Assembly: GCA_009781635.1 (NCBI GenBank)
Contig: WQXU01000012.1
Span: forward strand, 31,809-95,808
Length of the DNA: 64,000 bases
Reading direction: 5' to 3'
Source: Treponema sp.
GTDB taxonomy: Bacteria > Spirochaetota > Spirochaetia > Treponematales > Breznakiellaceae
How positions within the stretch are numbered: position 1 is the first letter of the stretch; each line of letters opens with the position of its first letter. Of this stretch, positions 35,496-45,480 are shown piece after piece. The notes under the pieces are model-generated. The model was not told the origin of the DNA. It searched no databases and saw only the letters and a list, made by a program, of their open reading frames with translations. The translations under genes were made by a program, and so were the position numbers.

Positions 35496-37240
35496 CTGCG
35501 TCTGACTGCCTTGTGTAGCGCATCACGGCTGATTTCTGTCCAGATTGGGCGTCCGTGCGGGCAGCGCGGCTCGGGCAGCAAGAGCGCTTCCTTGCCAAGA
35601 TTAAAGGCTGTCTCGTTATCAGGGTAATCTCCGTCTTTAATTGCAGCATGGCAGCAGCAGCTTGCCGCCCATCTTTGCGCCATGTTTTCACCTGCTGTTT
35701 TAAGCTCAAGGATTTCCTTAACGGTTGCCGCATCTCCCATCCGCCAGTCTGCAGGCAGCGCTTCGATACGCCAGCCCAGGTTTGCATCTCTTTCAACTTT
35801 AATGCCAAGGCGCGATAATTCTTCGCGCTTTTCTTCAAGGAATGAGTCTTCTTCATCACTTTCTGTGCGAAATGGAATGGGTACAAGCAAATCCTGTTTT
35901 GGGATGCCGTGTTCAATAAATTTATCATAAAGGATCCGCTCATGAGCTGCATGCTGGTCTATAATGTACAATTTATCATTATGTTCGATTAATATAAAAA
36001 GCCCAAACACCCTTCCTGCATAGCGGAAATCCGAATAGGCAGGAGCCGGTTTTTCCGCGGCAAAATTAATTTCATTAAACTTTTCCCGGATATATGAAAC
36101 AGAAGGAAGTTTGCCTGTAAATGAGTTGTTATCTGCAAATTTAAACTCTTCATTTTTGACCGTATCGCTTTTCTGCGCTGCGGAAGCAACGCTCTTCATG
36201 TGAAAGAAACTCTTAACCCCGCCTGAAACAGCATGATGAATCGCTCCAGGATCACGGAAGCGCACTTCGCGTTTTGCAGGATGAATGTTAAAATCGGCAA
36301 GACAGGGATCAATTTCCAAAAATACAGCGCCGACAGGATGAGCGCCGTTTGGAAACCACCCTTGAGTGCCGTATTCCATAGCCTGAATTAAAGCAAAATC
36401 CTGCACCCTCCTGCCGTTTGCAAAAACAAACAATTGACGCCTGTCATTCCTGTAAAGTTCAGGGCCTCCTATAACAATCACCGCAGAAAAGCCGCTGCCT
36501 GTAACATTAATCTCGTGCAGAAAATCTTTTTCGTTTGCCTGTAAAAGCGCAGCGGCAAAACGTTCTTTCTTTGAAGGGACACCTGGTAAAAATTCTTTTA
36601 ATTTCCCGTCATTGTAAAAACGGAAATTCAATTTATTAAAGGCAAGAGCCTTGTCAATGAAAACCTGCCGGCAAAGACCTGCTTCGCTGCCTTCCCTTTT
36701 TAAAAATTTTTTCCGGGCAGGAATGCTTTCAAAAAGATTCAGCGAGCGTACTGTTGTGCCTCTTGTGCGCCGCGTCAGTTCGGGTTTTGGAAGATGGCTT
36801 TTTCCGCGGTAGACCCCAAGCTCATTATTGCGGTGAATGATGCCGGGATCAGTTTCCAGGCGCCAGGCCTGTCTGCCGTCTGTGCTTGTAATAATTTCAA
36901 GGCGCGAAACCGCCGCTGCGGCTGCAAGAGCTTCGCCGCGGAAACCAAGCGTAAGGGATGTGTCAAGATCATTAAGGGTGCGTATTTTGCTTGTTGCGTG
37001 GGTATGCCAGCACAGTTCCAAATCTTCGCGGAGCATTCCTTCTCCGTCATCGGAAACTTCCGCTTTTTTGCAGCCGCCTCCTTCTATATAAACATCGATG
37101 TTTGCAGCTTTTGCGTCAATTGCATTGTCAAGAAATTCCCGCACAAGCGCAGCCGGGCGCTCTATTACTTCTCCCGCCGCAATACGCCTTGCTTCCCCCG
37201 GCGGCAGGATAAATATATTTCCGCTGCTATTCGCCGGCAT
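35492..37240 (-). CDS. mutL: DNA mismatch repair protein MutL
   Basis: This 582-residue protein has the N-terminal GHKL ATPase: IAAGEVIERPAALVREFLDNAIDA, SDDGEGM, TLGFRGEALAA and TRGTTVRSLNLFESIPAR. The C-terminal dimerisation domain (about 390-582) includes LYIIDQHAAHERILYD, the motif of MutL endonuclease-type C-terminal domains, and CPHGRPI near the end. It links mismatch recognition by MutS to strand removal. The gene overlaps the end of xseB; ATG at 37240 is used, with a TTG one codon upstream. Confidence 0.95.
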   Translation of the reverse strand: MPANSSGNIFILPPGEARRIAAGEVIERPAALVREFLDNAIDAKAANIDVYIEGGGCKKAEVSDDGEGMLREDLELCWHTHATSKIRTLNDLDTSLTLGFRGEALAAAAAVSRLEIITSTDGRQAWRLETDPGIIHRNNELGVYRGKSHLPKPELTRRTRGTTVRSLNLFESIPARKKFLKREGSEAGLCRQVFIDKALAFNKLNFRFYNDGKLKEFLPGVPSKKERFAAALLQANEKDFLHEINVTGSGFSAVIVIGGPELYRNDRRQLFVFANGRRVQDFALIQAMEYGTQGWFPNGAHPVGAVFLEIDPCLADFNIHPAKREVRFRDPGAIHHAVSGGVKSFFHMKSVASAAQKSDTVKNEEFKFADNNSFTGKLPSVSYIREKFNEINFAAEKPAPAYSDFRYAGRVFGLFILIEHNDKLYIIDQHAAHERILYDKFIEHGIPKQDLLVPIPFRTESDEEDSFLEEKREELSRLGIKVERDANLGWRIEALPADWRMGDAATVKEILELKTAGENMAQRWAASCCCHAAIKDGDYPDNETAFNLGKEALLLPEPRCPHGRPIWTEISRDALHKAVRRS

Positions 37241-37514
37241 CAAAGAGTTCCAGTTCCGGGTTTTCAGTTACAGGCGCTTCTGTTGAATTCATCAGAATTT
37301 CTATCCGGTTTTCTATTTTTTCCAAATCAGTTTCCAGCGTGCGCGCAAGCCGTATTCCTTCTTCAAATGCAGCCAGGGCTTCATCCAGGGGAATATCGGT
37401 TTTTCGTATCTTTTCACCCAGTGTTTCAAGACGCCCGAGCCTTTCTTCAAAATTTTTCATGCCGCCTGTTTTTGCTGACGCATATGCTGACGCATTAGCT
37501 GTTTTTTTTGCCAT
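37227..37514 (-). CDS. xseB: Exodeoxyribonuclease VII small subunit
   Basis: This 95-residue protein contains the XseB core NFEERLGRLETLGEKIR, then PLDEALAAFEEGIRLAR, two helices typical of the family. It combines with XseA to form a single-strand-specific exonuclease. Short N- and C-terminal tails extend the usual 70-80 residues. GGAG at 37521-37524 supports the ATG. Located between xseA and mutL, with a 14-nt overlap with mutL. Confidence 0.93.
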   Translation of the reverse strand: MAKKTANASAYASAKTGGMKNFEERLGRLETLGEKIRKTDIPLDEALAAFEEGIRLARTLETDLEKIENRIEILMNSTEAPVTENPELELFDAGE

Positions 37515-37523
37515 AAAAATCTC

Positions 37524-38717
37524 CTATTGCGTATTTTCTACTACTGCATTAATGCTGCCGGAATGCGGTCTTATGCAAAGCCTGTCGCCGGCTCTTACAT
37601 TTTTTGCATTGCGCACAACATTGCCGCCTTCATCCGTTACGACAGAAAATCCCCTCTCCATTGCAGCCAAGGGGCTTCCTGCCTCTATAACTGCTTTTGA
37701 AAGATCTATCCTGCCCCGCAGCTCTCTGCATTTATCCGACACCGACCTTATTAACAAATCTTTTGCATCATCCAGCCGGACAAGGCGCGGCTGCAGAATT
37801 GCCCTGAAACGGTATTCCATATCCTGCGGAGCAAAGGGTTTTAAAAAAAGCCTTGCCCTTTCCAGCCTTGCGTGAATGATAGCGGATAAATCTTCCGCTG
37901 TCTTTTGAATATAATCAGAAATGGCGCTAAAATTTTCACTTACAAGCTCTGCAGCCGCAGAAGGCGTAGGCGCTCTTAGGCTTGCTGCAAAATCGCAAAG
38001 GGGAAAATCAATCTCATGCCCCACAGCGCTTATTACAGGAATATCAGATCCGGCTACAGCGCGCACAACTTCTTCATCGGAGAAAGCAAGCAAGTCTTCA
38101 AGTGAGCCTCCGCCCCTCCCTACAATTAACACATCTGCAAGCTGCCATCTGTTTGCCTGTCTTATCCGCGCAGCAATAGCAGGAGCCGCATCATCTCCCT
38201 GAACAACAGCGGGCAAGATTATAACTTTTAATCCGGAAGCGCGTCTTGTAAGGATGTTTAAAATATCGCGCACAGCAGCTCCTGTTGGAGAGCTCACTAT
38301 ACCGACAACTCCGGGAAAGCGCGGCAGGTTTTTTTTTCGTTCAGTGTCAAAGAGGCCCTCCGCTGCAAGTTTTTGTTTTCTTTTTTCCAGCATGGCAAGA
38401 ATTTCACCAGCGCCTGCGATTTCAAGCTCTTCGCAGACAATGGAATATGAACCGCGCGGAGCATACACAGAAAGGCTTCCTCGTGCGCGAAGCAGCATGC
38501 CGTCCTTAGGTTCGAAATTCAATGTTCTTAATCTGTTTTTAAACATTACAGCGTCGATCTTTGCGCTGGAATCTTTCAGACTGAAATAAAGATGTCCGGA
38601 ACTTGCAGGCCTGCAGTTTGACACTTCTCCCTCAACAAGAACTGAAGAAAAATAACCTTCAAGGTTCTGGCGAATCTGTTCTGTAAGCTCACTTACTGTC
38701 AGGTGTTTCCCGTTCAT
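37524..38717 (-). CDS. xseA: Exodeoxyribonuclease VII large subunit
   Basis: This 397-residue protein has an N-terminal OB-fold (LTVSELTEQIRQNLEGYF through SSGHLYFSLKDSSA) and the XseA catalytic core (GIVSSPTGAAVRDILNILTRR, VLIVGRGGGSLEDLLAFSDE, SAVGHEIDFPLCDFAA). It degrades single-stranded DNA, for example after mismatch repair. The ATG at 38717 overlaps the TGA of the upstream mgtC-like gene (ATGA), so the start is well supported although the frame remains open upstream. Co-transcribed with xseB and mutL. Confidence 0.95.
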   Translation of the reverse strand: MNGKHLTVSELTEQIRQNLEGYFSSVLVEGEVSNCRPASSGHLYFSLKDSSAKIDAVMFKNRLRTLNFEPKDGMLLRARGSLSVYAPRGSYSIVCEELEIAGAGEILAMLEKRKQKLAAEGLFDTERKKNLPRFPGVVGIVSSPTGAAVRDILNILTRRASGLKVIILPAVVQGDDAAPAIAARIRQANRWQLADVLIVGRGGGSLEDLLAFSDEEVVRAVAGSDIPVISAVGHEIDFPLCDFAASLRAPTPSAAAELVSENFSAISDYIQKTAEDLSAIIHARLERARLFLKPFAPQDMEYRFRAILQPRLVRLDDAKDLLIRSVSDKCRELRGRIDLSKAVIEAGSPLAAMERGFSVVTDEGGNVVRNAKNVRAGDRLCIRPHSGSINAVVENTQ

Positions 38718-39160
38718 TTTTTCCAGTTGTCTTCGGGGAAAATTTTTCTTTCGACAATATGTAAAAGTACAAGAGTAATAAGGGCAAGGATTATTACTGT
38801 AAGGGCAGCGATATACATTCCGGCTCCAATTGTCATGCCGACTGCCGCTGTTAGCCAAAGCGAGGCTGCTGTAGTAAGTCCTCTTATACTATTGCCAAGT
38901 TTTATAATTGCGCCGGCTCCCAAAAAACCCATGCCTGCAACTACCTGCGCTGCAATTCTTCCGGGGTCGCCGCCGCCTAAATACTGGGGAAGCCATATTG
39001 AAAGCAGCATAAGAGCGGAGGCGCCCAGCGCGATTAATATATGGGTTCGAAGCCCTGCAACCTGCCGGCGGCTTGATCGTTCAAGGCCAATAATTCCGCC
39101 TGCCGCAAAGGCAAGACAAAGACGGACAACAATATCAATTTCAGTCAGAGTAACATCCAT
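38714..39160 (-). CDS. MgtC/SapB family membrane protein
   Basis: This 148-residue inner-membrane protein has about four to five hydrophobic segments and the family signature CLAFAAGGIIGLERSSRRQVAGLRTH, then GMGFLGAGAIIKLG. MgtC homologues modulate ATP synthase or magnesium adaptation in other bacteria; the small C-terminal cytoplasmic domain of virulence MgtC is absent here. It heads an operon with xseA-xseB-mutL, coupled by an ATGA overlap. Confidence 0.9.
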   Translation of the reverse strand: MDVTLTEIDIVVRLCLAFAAGGIIGLERSSRRQVAGLRTHILIALGASALMLLSIWLPQYLGGGDPGRIAAQVVAGMGFLGAGAIIKLGNSIRGLTTAASLWLTAAVGMTIGAGMYIAALTVIILALITLVLLHIVERKIFPEDNWKK

Positions 39161-39166
39161 TTAAAA

Positions 39167-39195
39167 ATTATAACCTTGAACGGCTGTTTTTTCAA
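39167..39195 (-). promoter_or_regulatory. Promoter of the mgtC-xseA-xseB-mutL operon, predicted leaderless
   Basis: On the minus strand TTGAAA (39190-39195), 17 bp, TATAAT (39167-39172), then 6 nt and the ATG at 39160. No ribosome binding site. Confidence 0.75.
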
Positions 39196-39245
39196 TTCCT
39201 GATATATTAATTGAAAATATACAAAAGTTATGTAAAAATATAATA

Positions 39246-41606
39246 ATGATTACAATTAATAATGATATCTTCCGCCTGCAGACGGACAATACAGAATATG
39301 TTTTCCGCAGGACAAAACATGATCACCTGGAACATATTTATTACGGAACAATACTTGATTCATCATGTTCTGATGTTGAAGCTCTTGCCGTAAAACGCTC
39401 AGCGCAGGCAGGCGCTACAACTGTATCTTACGGCAAGGATGATCCTCTGTATTGCCTTGATACCATGTGTCTTGAATGGTCGGGTATAGGCAAGGGCGAT
39501 TACCGTTTATCTCCTGCGGAAATAAAAATGCCTTCAGGGAGTTTTACAAGTGATTTTATCTATGAAAGCCATGATGTAAAAAAGGGCTGCATCCCAATGA
39601 AAGAATCCCCCGGCTTAAGCGCGCTGCCTTCTTCATGCGGAGATGAAAATGAATGCGCCAGCCTTGCAGTGCGGATGCGTGATAAAACCTGTGATGTTTT
39701 TTTAACATTAATTTACACTGTTTATAAAAAGGCAAATATAATAACACGCCGCGTTGAACTTGAGAATAAAGAAGATACTCCTCTTGTTATACGGCGGCTT
39801 TTAAGCATGTCGCTTGATATGCCGAATTTGAATTTCAACCTGATCACCTTTGACGGCGATTGGGCAAGGGAAGCGCACCGCCACGATCGTCCGCTGCAAT
39901 ACGGTATTTTTATTAATGAGAGCCGCTCCGGCGCAAGCGGAAATAAACACAACCCTGGTTTTCTGCTCAGCGAAAACGGCGCGCAGGAAGATCACGGCAG
40001 AGTCTACGGTTTTAATCTTGTTTATTCAGGCAACCACTTCGGCTTCGCGGAATTAAACAGTCATGAACTTGTCCGCGCGGGAATAGGAATAAGCCCTCAT
40101 TGTTTTGAATGGACATTAAAAAAAGGGGAGGCCTTTGAAACTCCCGAAGCTGTAATGACTTTCAGCGATAAGGGGTTTAACGGTTTAAGCCGGAATTTCC
40201 ATTCGTTTGTTAACAGTCATATAATCAGCGGGCAGTGGCAGGGCAGGGAAAGACCTGTTTTATACAATGCCTGGGAACCGTGTTTCTTTAATTTTAATCA
40301 GGGCAAATTGATGTCTCTTGCGCGCTTGTCAAAAAAGCTTGGCATGGAACTTTTTGTTCTTGACGACGGCTGGTTTGAAGGACGGGATAATGATAAAGCA
40401 GGGCTTGGAGATTATTCCATTAACCGTAAAAAATTTCCGTTCGGGCTTGGAAAATTTGCGCGGAAGGTGCGAAGACTGGGACTGGATTTCGGCATCTGGT
40501 TTGAGCCTGAAATGGTTAATGAAAACTCAAACCTCTACCGTACTCATCCTGAATATGCTGTCTGCGAACCTGGCCGCGAATCATCATATGGACGCAATCA
40601 GCTCGTTCTTGATCTGTGCAATCCGGCAGTACGCGATTACATCACAGACTCTGTCGGCAAAATACTTGATGAAACAGGCGCAAGTTATGTGAAATGGGAC
40701 ATGAACAGGCACATCAGTGAAATATGGTCTTCGCGCATTTCCTGCCAGGGGGAGTTTTTTCACAGGTACACGCTTGGGTTATACGATGTATTAAGGCGTA
40801 TTTTTAAACCAAGACCTCATATTCTGCTTGAATCCTGCGCTTCCGGAGGAAACCGCTTTGACCTTGGCATGCTCTGTTTTTCTCCTCAGATATGGACATC
40901 GGATTGCACGGATCCTGCAGTCAGGTTAGGTATTCAGGGCGGCTTGTCATACCTTTATCCCCAGTCAGCAATGGGCGCGCATGTGTCAGATGCGCCGCAT
41001 CAGCAGAGCCTGCGCGATACGCCGCTTTCAACACGTTACAACGTTGCATGTTTTGGAAGCCTTGGGTATGAGCTTGATCTGCGTTTTCTTACGCCTCAGG
41101 AAAAACGCGAGATCAAAGATCAAATTGCGTTTTATAAATCACATCGTAAAACATTTCAATACGGAATATTCGAGCGTATAAATGTGCCGGCGAACAGGCT
41201 GAAAAATAAAACAGTCTGGCTCAGCCGCGGCGAAGAGGAAGCAATTGCAGGATTTTTCCAGCTTCAGGCCGGCGTCGGCGAAGAACCTGATATCCTTAGA
41301 ATTCCCCGTCTTGAAAGCAGGACGCCATATCGTGTAACAACCCGTCCGCAGAAGTTGTATATTAAACGCTTTGGCGGCCTTGTAAAACACATTTTGCCTG
41401 TAACATTGAATCCCGGCGGCTTCATACTGCGGACAGCAAACCGTCATTATGCCCTGACTGATTGCGTCGAATCATATGAATGTTTTGGCAGTACGCTTGC
41501 AGCCGGTATAAAGCTTAATAATCAGTTTATGGGCACGCATTATAGCGATAAAACAAGGCTTTTAGGCGATTATGGCTCCAGTTTGTACACAATAAAAGCA
41601 AAATAG
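39246..41606 (+). CDS. Alpha-galactosidase, glycoside hydrolase family 36
   Basis: This 786-residue cytoplasmic enzyme has an N-terminal beta-rich domain (residues 1-330) and a TIM-barrel with the GH36 landmarks: VLYNAWEPCFF, FVLDDGWFEGRDND, FGIWFEPEMVNENS, the nucleophile Asp485 in KWDMNR, LESCASGGNRFDLG, and the acid/base Asp553 in TSDCTDP. It hydrolyses alpha-1,6-galactosides such as melibiose or raffinose. No transporter for these sugars lies nearby. No signal peptide. A TATAAT at 39239-39244 lies only 1 nt from the ATG, too close to be its -10, so the promoter is unresolved. Confidence 0.92.
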   Translation: MITINNDIFRLQTDNTEYVFRRTKHDHLEHIYYGTILDSSCSDVEALAVKRSAQAGATTVSYGKDDPLYCLDTMCLEWSGIGKGDYRLSPAEIKMPSGSFTSDFIYESHDVKKGCIPMKESPGLSALPSSCGDENECASLAVRMRDKTCDVFLTLIYTVYKKANIITRRVELENKEDTPLVIRRLLSMSLDMPNLNFNLITFDGDWAREAHRHDRPLQYGIFINESRSGASGNKHNPGFLLSENGAQEDHGRVYGFNLVYSGNHFGFAELNSHELVRAGIGISPHCFEWTLKKGEAFETPEAVMTFSDKGFNGLSRNFHSFVNSHIISGQWQGRERPVLYNAWEPCFFNFNQGKLMSLARLSKKLGMELFVLDDGWFEGRDNDKAGLGDYSINRKKFPFGLGKFARKVRRLGLDFGIWFEPEMVNENSNLYRTHPEYAVCEPGRESSYGRNQLVLDLCNPAVRDYITDSVGKILDETGASYVKWDMNRHISEIWSSRISCQGEFFHRYTLGLYDVLRRIFKPRPHILLESCASGGNRFDLGMLCFSPQIWTSDCTDPAVRLGIQGGLSYLYPQSAMGAHVSDAPHQQSLRDTPLSTRYNVACFGSLGYELDLRFLTPQEKREIKDQIAFYKSHRKTFQYGIFERINVPANRLKNKTVWLSRGEEEAIAGFFQLQAGVGEEPDILRIPRLESRTPYRVTTRPQKLYIKRFGGLVKHILPVTLNPGGFILRTANRHYALTDCVESYECFGSTLAAGIKLNNQFMGTHYSDKTRLLGDYGSSLYTIKAK

Positions 41607-41699
41607 TTACCTGTAGCTTAAAATATGCATTTATATCCGATATATGGCTAATTTTACAATTTATAGGTTAAAATCTTATTGTTTTATCAAAATCCCATA

Positions 41700-41728
41700 T
41701 TGACTTTATGCCATTTTTATAAGATATT
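41700..41728 (+). promoter_or_regulatory. Promoter of the chemotaxis operon, predicted leaderless
   Basis: TTGACT (41700-41705), 17 bp, GATATT (41723-41728), then 7 nt and the ATG of cheA at 41736. No ribosome binding site. Confidence 0.65.
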
Positions 41729-41735
41729 TATATAT

Positions 41736-44066
41736 ATGAGTGATTATCTTGATCCCAACAATGAGGAACTTCTCAAGGACTTTTTTAGCGAGGCCCAAAT
41801 GCAAGTAGACACATTGGAACAGAATGTTCTTGTGCTTGAAAATGAAGGCGCCAATAAAGACGCGGTGGATGAGATTTTCCGTGCGGCTCACACCCTTAAG
41901 GGCGGGTCGGCGACTGTGGAAATGATGGAACTGTCTCAGTTTACACACATCATAGAAGACGTTTTTGATGCAATCCGGGCAGGTCAGGTCTCTGTTAACG
42001 AGGATGTTGTAGATACTCTTTTACAGGCGATTGATGTAATTAAGGCTATGCTTGATCAGCGCATGGATGGCTCAATTTATAAGGAAGATACATCTGTAAT
42101 ACAGGGAAAGCTTCGCTCTCTTATGACAACTCAGAAGAAGGGAGCGCCTGCCGCTCCGGCTCCTGCCGCGCCAAAACCCGTTCCCAAAGCGTCTGCCGAC
42201 ACAGGTATTAGCGAACATGAATTAATGGAATTAAAGGAATCTGTAGACAGCGGAATGCCGATATACAGGGTTTCAGTTAAATTCGATGAAAACAGTTTAA
42301 TGAATACAGTGGGCGGCATCCAGGTTTACGCAGTCCTTAAAAGCGAAGGAACAGTCCTTAAAACAGTTCCTGAATTTGAGCAGCTCTATGCTGATAATTT
42401 CTTCCCCGTTGTTGATTACTTTATTGCATCTACAGAGGATCCTCAGAAATTAAAGAAAAAAGTTATACTGCCGGATGTAAGTCTGGACGCACAGATAACA
42501 AATATTACCGCTGCAGAAGCTCCTGCTCCTGTTAGCAAGGCGCCGCCTCCCAAACCTGCAGCTGCAGTTACAACTGCAACTCCGGCTCCCGCGGCAAAAC
42601 CAGAACCTGAAGCGCCCAAGCAGCCTGCAACACAAAGCGCATCTGCTTCCGAAGATGCCAAAAAGGCCGGTAAAGAAGCCGGTTCAATCCTGCGCGTAGA
42701 TTCAAAGAGGATCGATGATCTTCTTAATCTTGTTTCTGAAACGGTTATTACAAAGGCAACCTTTAATCAGATTAGTATGCAGTTCGGCGAACTTACAACC
42801 CAGCTTCGCGAAATTGAAAGCCAGTACCGTGAAAAGATTAAAAGCCTGTTTGACTCTCTTCCCAATTATCTTGGGAGCATTCAGGACGGGAAATCAGTTA
42901 AAGATATACGCAAAGAAATAAATGATTCATACGGTGATATATTTACAATGTTTGACGGTTTTGAAACGTCATTCAAGAGCAGTATAGCCAAATTCCGCTC
43001 AACCTCTCAGAACCTTGGCAGAATCACAGGCGAACTTCAGGAAGGCGTTATGCGCATTCGCATGGTTCCGATTAGCCAGATATTCAGCCGTTTCCCGCGT
43101 CTTGTGCGCGATCTTTCCAAAACGCTTAACAAAAAAATTAATCTTGTAATAGAAGGTGAAGAAACAGAACTCGACAAATCAGTCATTGAAGACCTTCTTG
43201 ATCCCATCATGCACTCGGTGCGCAACTCCATCGATCACGGAGTTGAATCTGCGGAAGTCCGCCTCGCTGCAGGCAAACCTGAAGAAGGCACGGTGCTGTT
43301 AAAAGCAGCAAACGAAGGCAACATGATTGTCATAGAGATTGCAGATGACGGCAAGGGTATTGATGTTGAATCTGTAAAGGCAAAAGCCGTAGAACGCGGC
43401 CTTATAAGCCCGAATAAAGTTCTTACAGATGTTGAAGCCTTTAATCTTATTTTTGAACCTGGTTTCTCAACCGCAAGCCAGGTTACAAGCATTTCGGGGC
43501 GCGGCGTCGGCCTTGATGTTGTCCGCCGCCAGATTGATGATCTTAACGGTACTGTTACTGTAAACTCCGAACGCGGCAAGGGGACAAAATTCACAATAAA
43601 ACTGCCCCTTACTCTTGCGATTATTCAGGGTCTGCTTGTGCGTGTAGGAGCGGAAATCTATTCCATTCCGATTACATCGGTAATCGAAAGTCTGCGCATT
43701 AAACCCGAAGAGATCAAAAAGATTGATAACTACGAAGTCTTTAACATCAGAAGCGATGTTATTTCACTTCTTCGCCTGAACCGCCTCTTCGGCATAAAAA
43801 CAGAAGAAGAGCAGGATTACCACTTTATTGTAATTGTAGGAACAGCAGAAAAGAAGATGGGTTTTATGGTGGACAGCCTCATCGGCGAAGAAGATGTGGT
43901 TATAAAACCCTTGCGGGATCAATTTACCAATTCTCCGGGAATTGCCGGAGCTTCAATATTGGGAGACGGATCGGTATCTCTTATTATAGACGTAAGCCAG
44001 CTTCTGGAGCTGGGGCTTAAAAAGGAAATGGAGCAGCGCCGAATCCGCGAAGCTTCAACACGGTAG
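41736..44066 (+). CDS. cheA: Chemotaxis histidine kinase CheA
   Basis: This 776-residue kinase has the P1 phosphotransfer domain with His52 in FRAAHTLKGG, a P2-like domain (about 180-270) between two Ala/Pro-rich linkers, P3 dimerisation, P4 ATPase (DPIMHSVRNSIDHGVE, DDGKGID, GRGVGLDVVRRQ) and P5 CheW-like domain. P3 is about 50 residues longer than in E. coli (the stretch between NLVSETVITKA and LGRITGELQEGVMRIRMVP), a feature also reported for Treponema denticola CheA. ATG 41736 is chosen because P1 starts there and a promoter precedes it. Followed by cheW-cheR and cheX. Confidence 0.95.
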   Translation: MSDYLDPNNEELLKDFFSEAQMQVDTLEQNVLVLENEGANKDAVDEIFRAAHTLKGGSATVEMMELSQFTHIIEDVFDAIRAGQVSVNEDVVDTLLQAIDVIKAMLDQRMDGSIYKEDTSVIQGKLRSLMTTQKKGAPAAPAPAAPKPVPKASADTGISEHELMELKESVDSGMPIYRVSVKFDENSLMNTVGGIQVYAVLKSEGTVLKTVPEFEQLYADNFFPVVDYFIASTEDPQKLKKKVILPDVSLDAQITNITAAEAPAPVSKAPPPKPAAAVTTATPAPAAKPEPEAPKQPATQSASASEDAKKAGKEAGSILRVDSKRIDDLLNLVSETVITKATFNQISMQFGELTTQLREIESQYREKIKSLFDSLPNYLGSIQDGKSVKDIRKEINDSYGDIFTMFDGFETSFKSSIAKFRSTSQNLGRITGELQEGVMRIRMVPISQIFSRFPRLVRDLSKTLNKKINLVIEGEETELDKSVIEDLLDPIMHSVRNSIDHGVESAEVRLAAGKPEEGTVLLKAANEGNMIVIEIADDGKGIDVESVKAKAVERGLISPNKVLTDVEAFNLIFEPGFSTASQVTSISGRGVGLDVVRRQIDDLNGTVTVNSERGKGTKFTIKLPLTLAIIQGLLVRVGAEIYSIPITSVIESLRIKPEEIKKIDNYEVFNIRSDVISLLRLNRLFGIKTEEEQDYHFIVIVGTAEKKMGFMVDSLIGEEDVVIKPLRDQFTNSPGIAGASILGDGSVSLIIDVSQLLELGLKKEMEQRRIREASTR

Positions 44067-44073
44067 GTAAAAA

Positions 44074-45408
44074 ATGGCGGCAGTAATTAGAGATTTAAAG
44101 CAGGTAAATGCCGATTTACAGGAACAGAAAGAACGCGTAGAGAATGTTGACTTTAAAATGGTTACCTTCTCTCTGTCCGGAAAGGATTACGGCGTTGACA
44201 TAATGAACGTAAAAGAAATCGCAAAGGCTGATAAATTTACCTATGTACCCAACGCAGCTTCTTATGTACGCGGCGTATATAATCTTCGCGGCGATATTAT
44301 CCCGATTATTGATTTAAGGCAGTTTTTTCATTTGCCAATCGAAGAAAGGAAAGATAATCTTGAGAATATGCTTATCCTGCATATCAATGATCAGGTTTAT
44401 GGAACAATTGTAGATAAAATTGACAAGGTTGTCGGCATAACAAGAGAATCAATCCAGCCGCCGCATCCGATTTTCGGCGATATCAATATAAAATATATCA
44501 GCGGCGTTGTTGAGAAGCAGGGCGATCTTTATATCATTTTGGACGTTGTAAGGATATTTACAGTTTCTGATGAAGAAAAAAAGCAGTCACGCTCGACAGT
44601 TTCAGACAGCGGCGATTATTTTGTGCCGCCTCCTCCGACAGGAGATCAGGGCCAGGTGCAGCGCGCTACCGCAGATACAGCTATCGGATTTATCCAGGAA
44701 AGCCTTGCGGCTTTACGGCGGTTTGTTGTTACAAGCGTAAATGACAAGTGGGTGCGCAGGCGTTTTGCCCAGTGGAGTTCGGGGCGCTCAGGCGATGAGC
44801 TGCAGTTAAGAAGCGCATCGGAAGCAGACGATTTCCTTGATAATTTCCTTTCTCCGTATTCAAGCGATTTCTGGAGCGATTCCTACGCCAATTCGGTAAA
44901 GAAAATCCTGCCGGAAAATAAATCGGCAGTTATAAGTGTCTGGAATATTGGCTGCGGAAAGGGCTATGAAACTTATTCGTTTGCATGTATACTTAAATCC
45001 AGGTATCCTGATGCTCATATTAAGATATGGGCGAACGATAACGATATCATGGCTGTTTCACAGGCGCCTAATATGACATATGACCTGGACGGAATACCGG
45101 AGCATTGCAGACCATATACGGTGCGCGGCTCAAACGGTTATTCATTTAATCAGGTCATTAAGGACTCGATTGTTTTTGAATACCATGATATAACTAATGA
45201 AAATACCATACCGGAGGTAGACATAATTCTGGCAAGGGATATTATTTCATTCCTGCCTGCCCAGGAGCAGACAAGAATAGCCATGGATTTTTCAGAAAAA
45301 CTGAAAAGCCGGGGAATTGTTATAATAGGCAGAAACGAGGAGCTTACAGGTGTTCTTTGGCAGTCGATAGCCGATGATCCTGTGTCTGCTTTCTTGCACA
45401 GCTCCTGA
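44074..45408 (+). CDS. CheW coupling protein fused to a CheR-like methyltransferase domain
   Basis: In this 444-residue protein, residues about 25-170 are a CheW domain (FKMVTFSLSGKDYGVDIMNVK, YVRGVYNLRGDIIPIIDLRQFF). After a linker rich in Pro, Gln and Ser, residues about 205-444 resemble the catalytic half of CheR. The SAM-binding motif reads WNIGCGKGYETYSFAC where active CheR has a GCSxGEEPYS-type sequence; DIILARDIISFLPAQEQ matches the later CheR motif. The altered motif suggests reduced or absent methyltransferase activity and a structural role. Such CheW-CheR-like fusions are known from spirochaetes with atypical receptor arrays. GGTAGG precedes the start. Confidence 0.9.
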   Translation: MAAVIRDLKQVNADLQEQKERVENVDFKMVTFSLSGKDYGVDIMNVKEIAKADKFTYVPNAASYVRGVYNLRGDIIPIIDLRQFFHLPIEERKDNLENMLILHINDQVYGTIVDKIDKVVGITRESIQPPHPIFGDINIKYISGVVEKQGDLYIILDVVRIFTVSDEEKKQSRSTVSDSGDYFVPPPPTGDQGQVQRATADTAIGFIQESLAALRRFVVTSVNDKWVRRRFAQWSSGRSGDELQLRSASEADDFLDNFLSPYSSDFWSDSYANSVKKILPENKSAVISVWNIGCGKGYETYSFACILKSRYPDAHIKIWANDNDIMAVSQAPNMTYDLDGIPEHCRPYTVRGSNGYSFNQVIKDSIVFEYHDITNENTIPEVDIILARDIISFLPAQEQTRIAMDFSEKLKSRGIVIIGRNEELTGVLWQSIADDPVSAFLHSS

Positions 45409-45480
45409 TGCGGAGTATTTAAGAATTAATTTTTTGCCGTATAAATACGGTTTGTGTTAAAAAATTGTAAGGAGAAAATT

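Noticed and set aside
39239..39244. TATAAT next to the alpha-galactosidase ATG as a leaderless promoter
   Set aside because: Only 1 nt separates it from the ATG, so transcription would start inside the gene; no -35 box fits.
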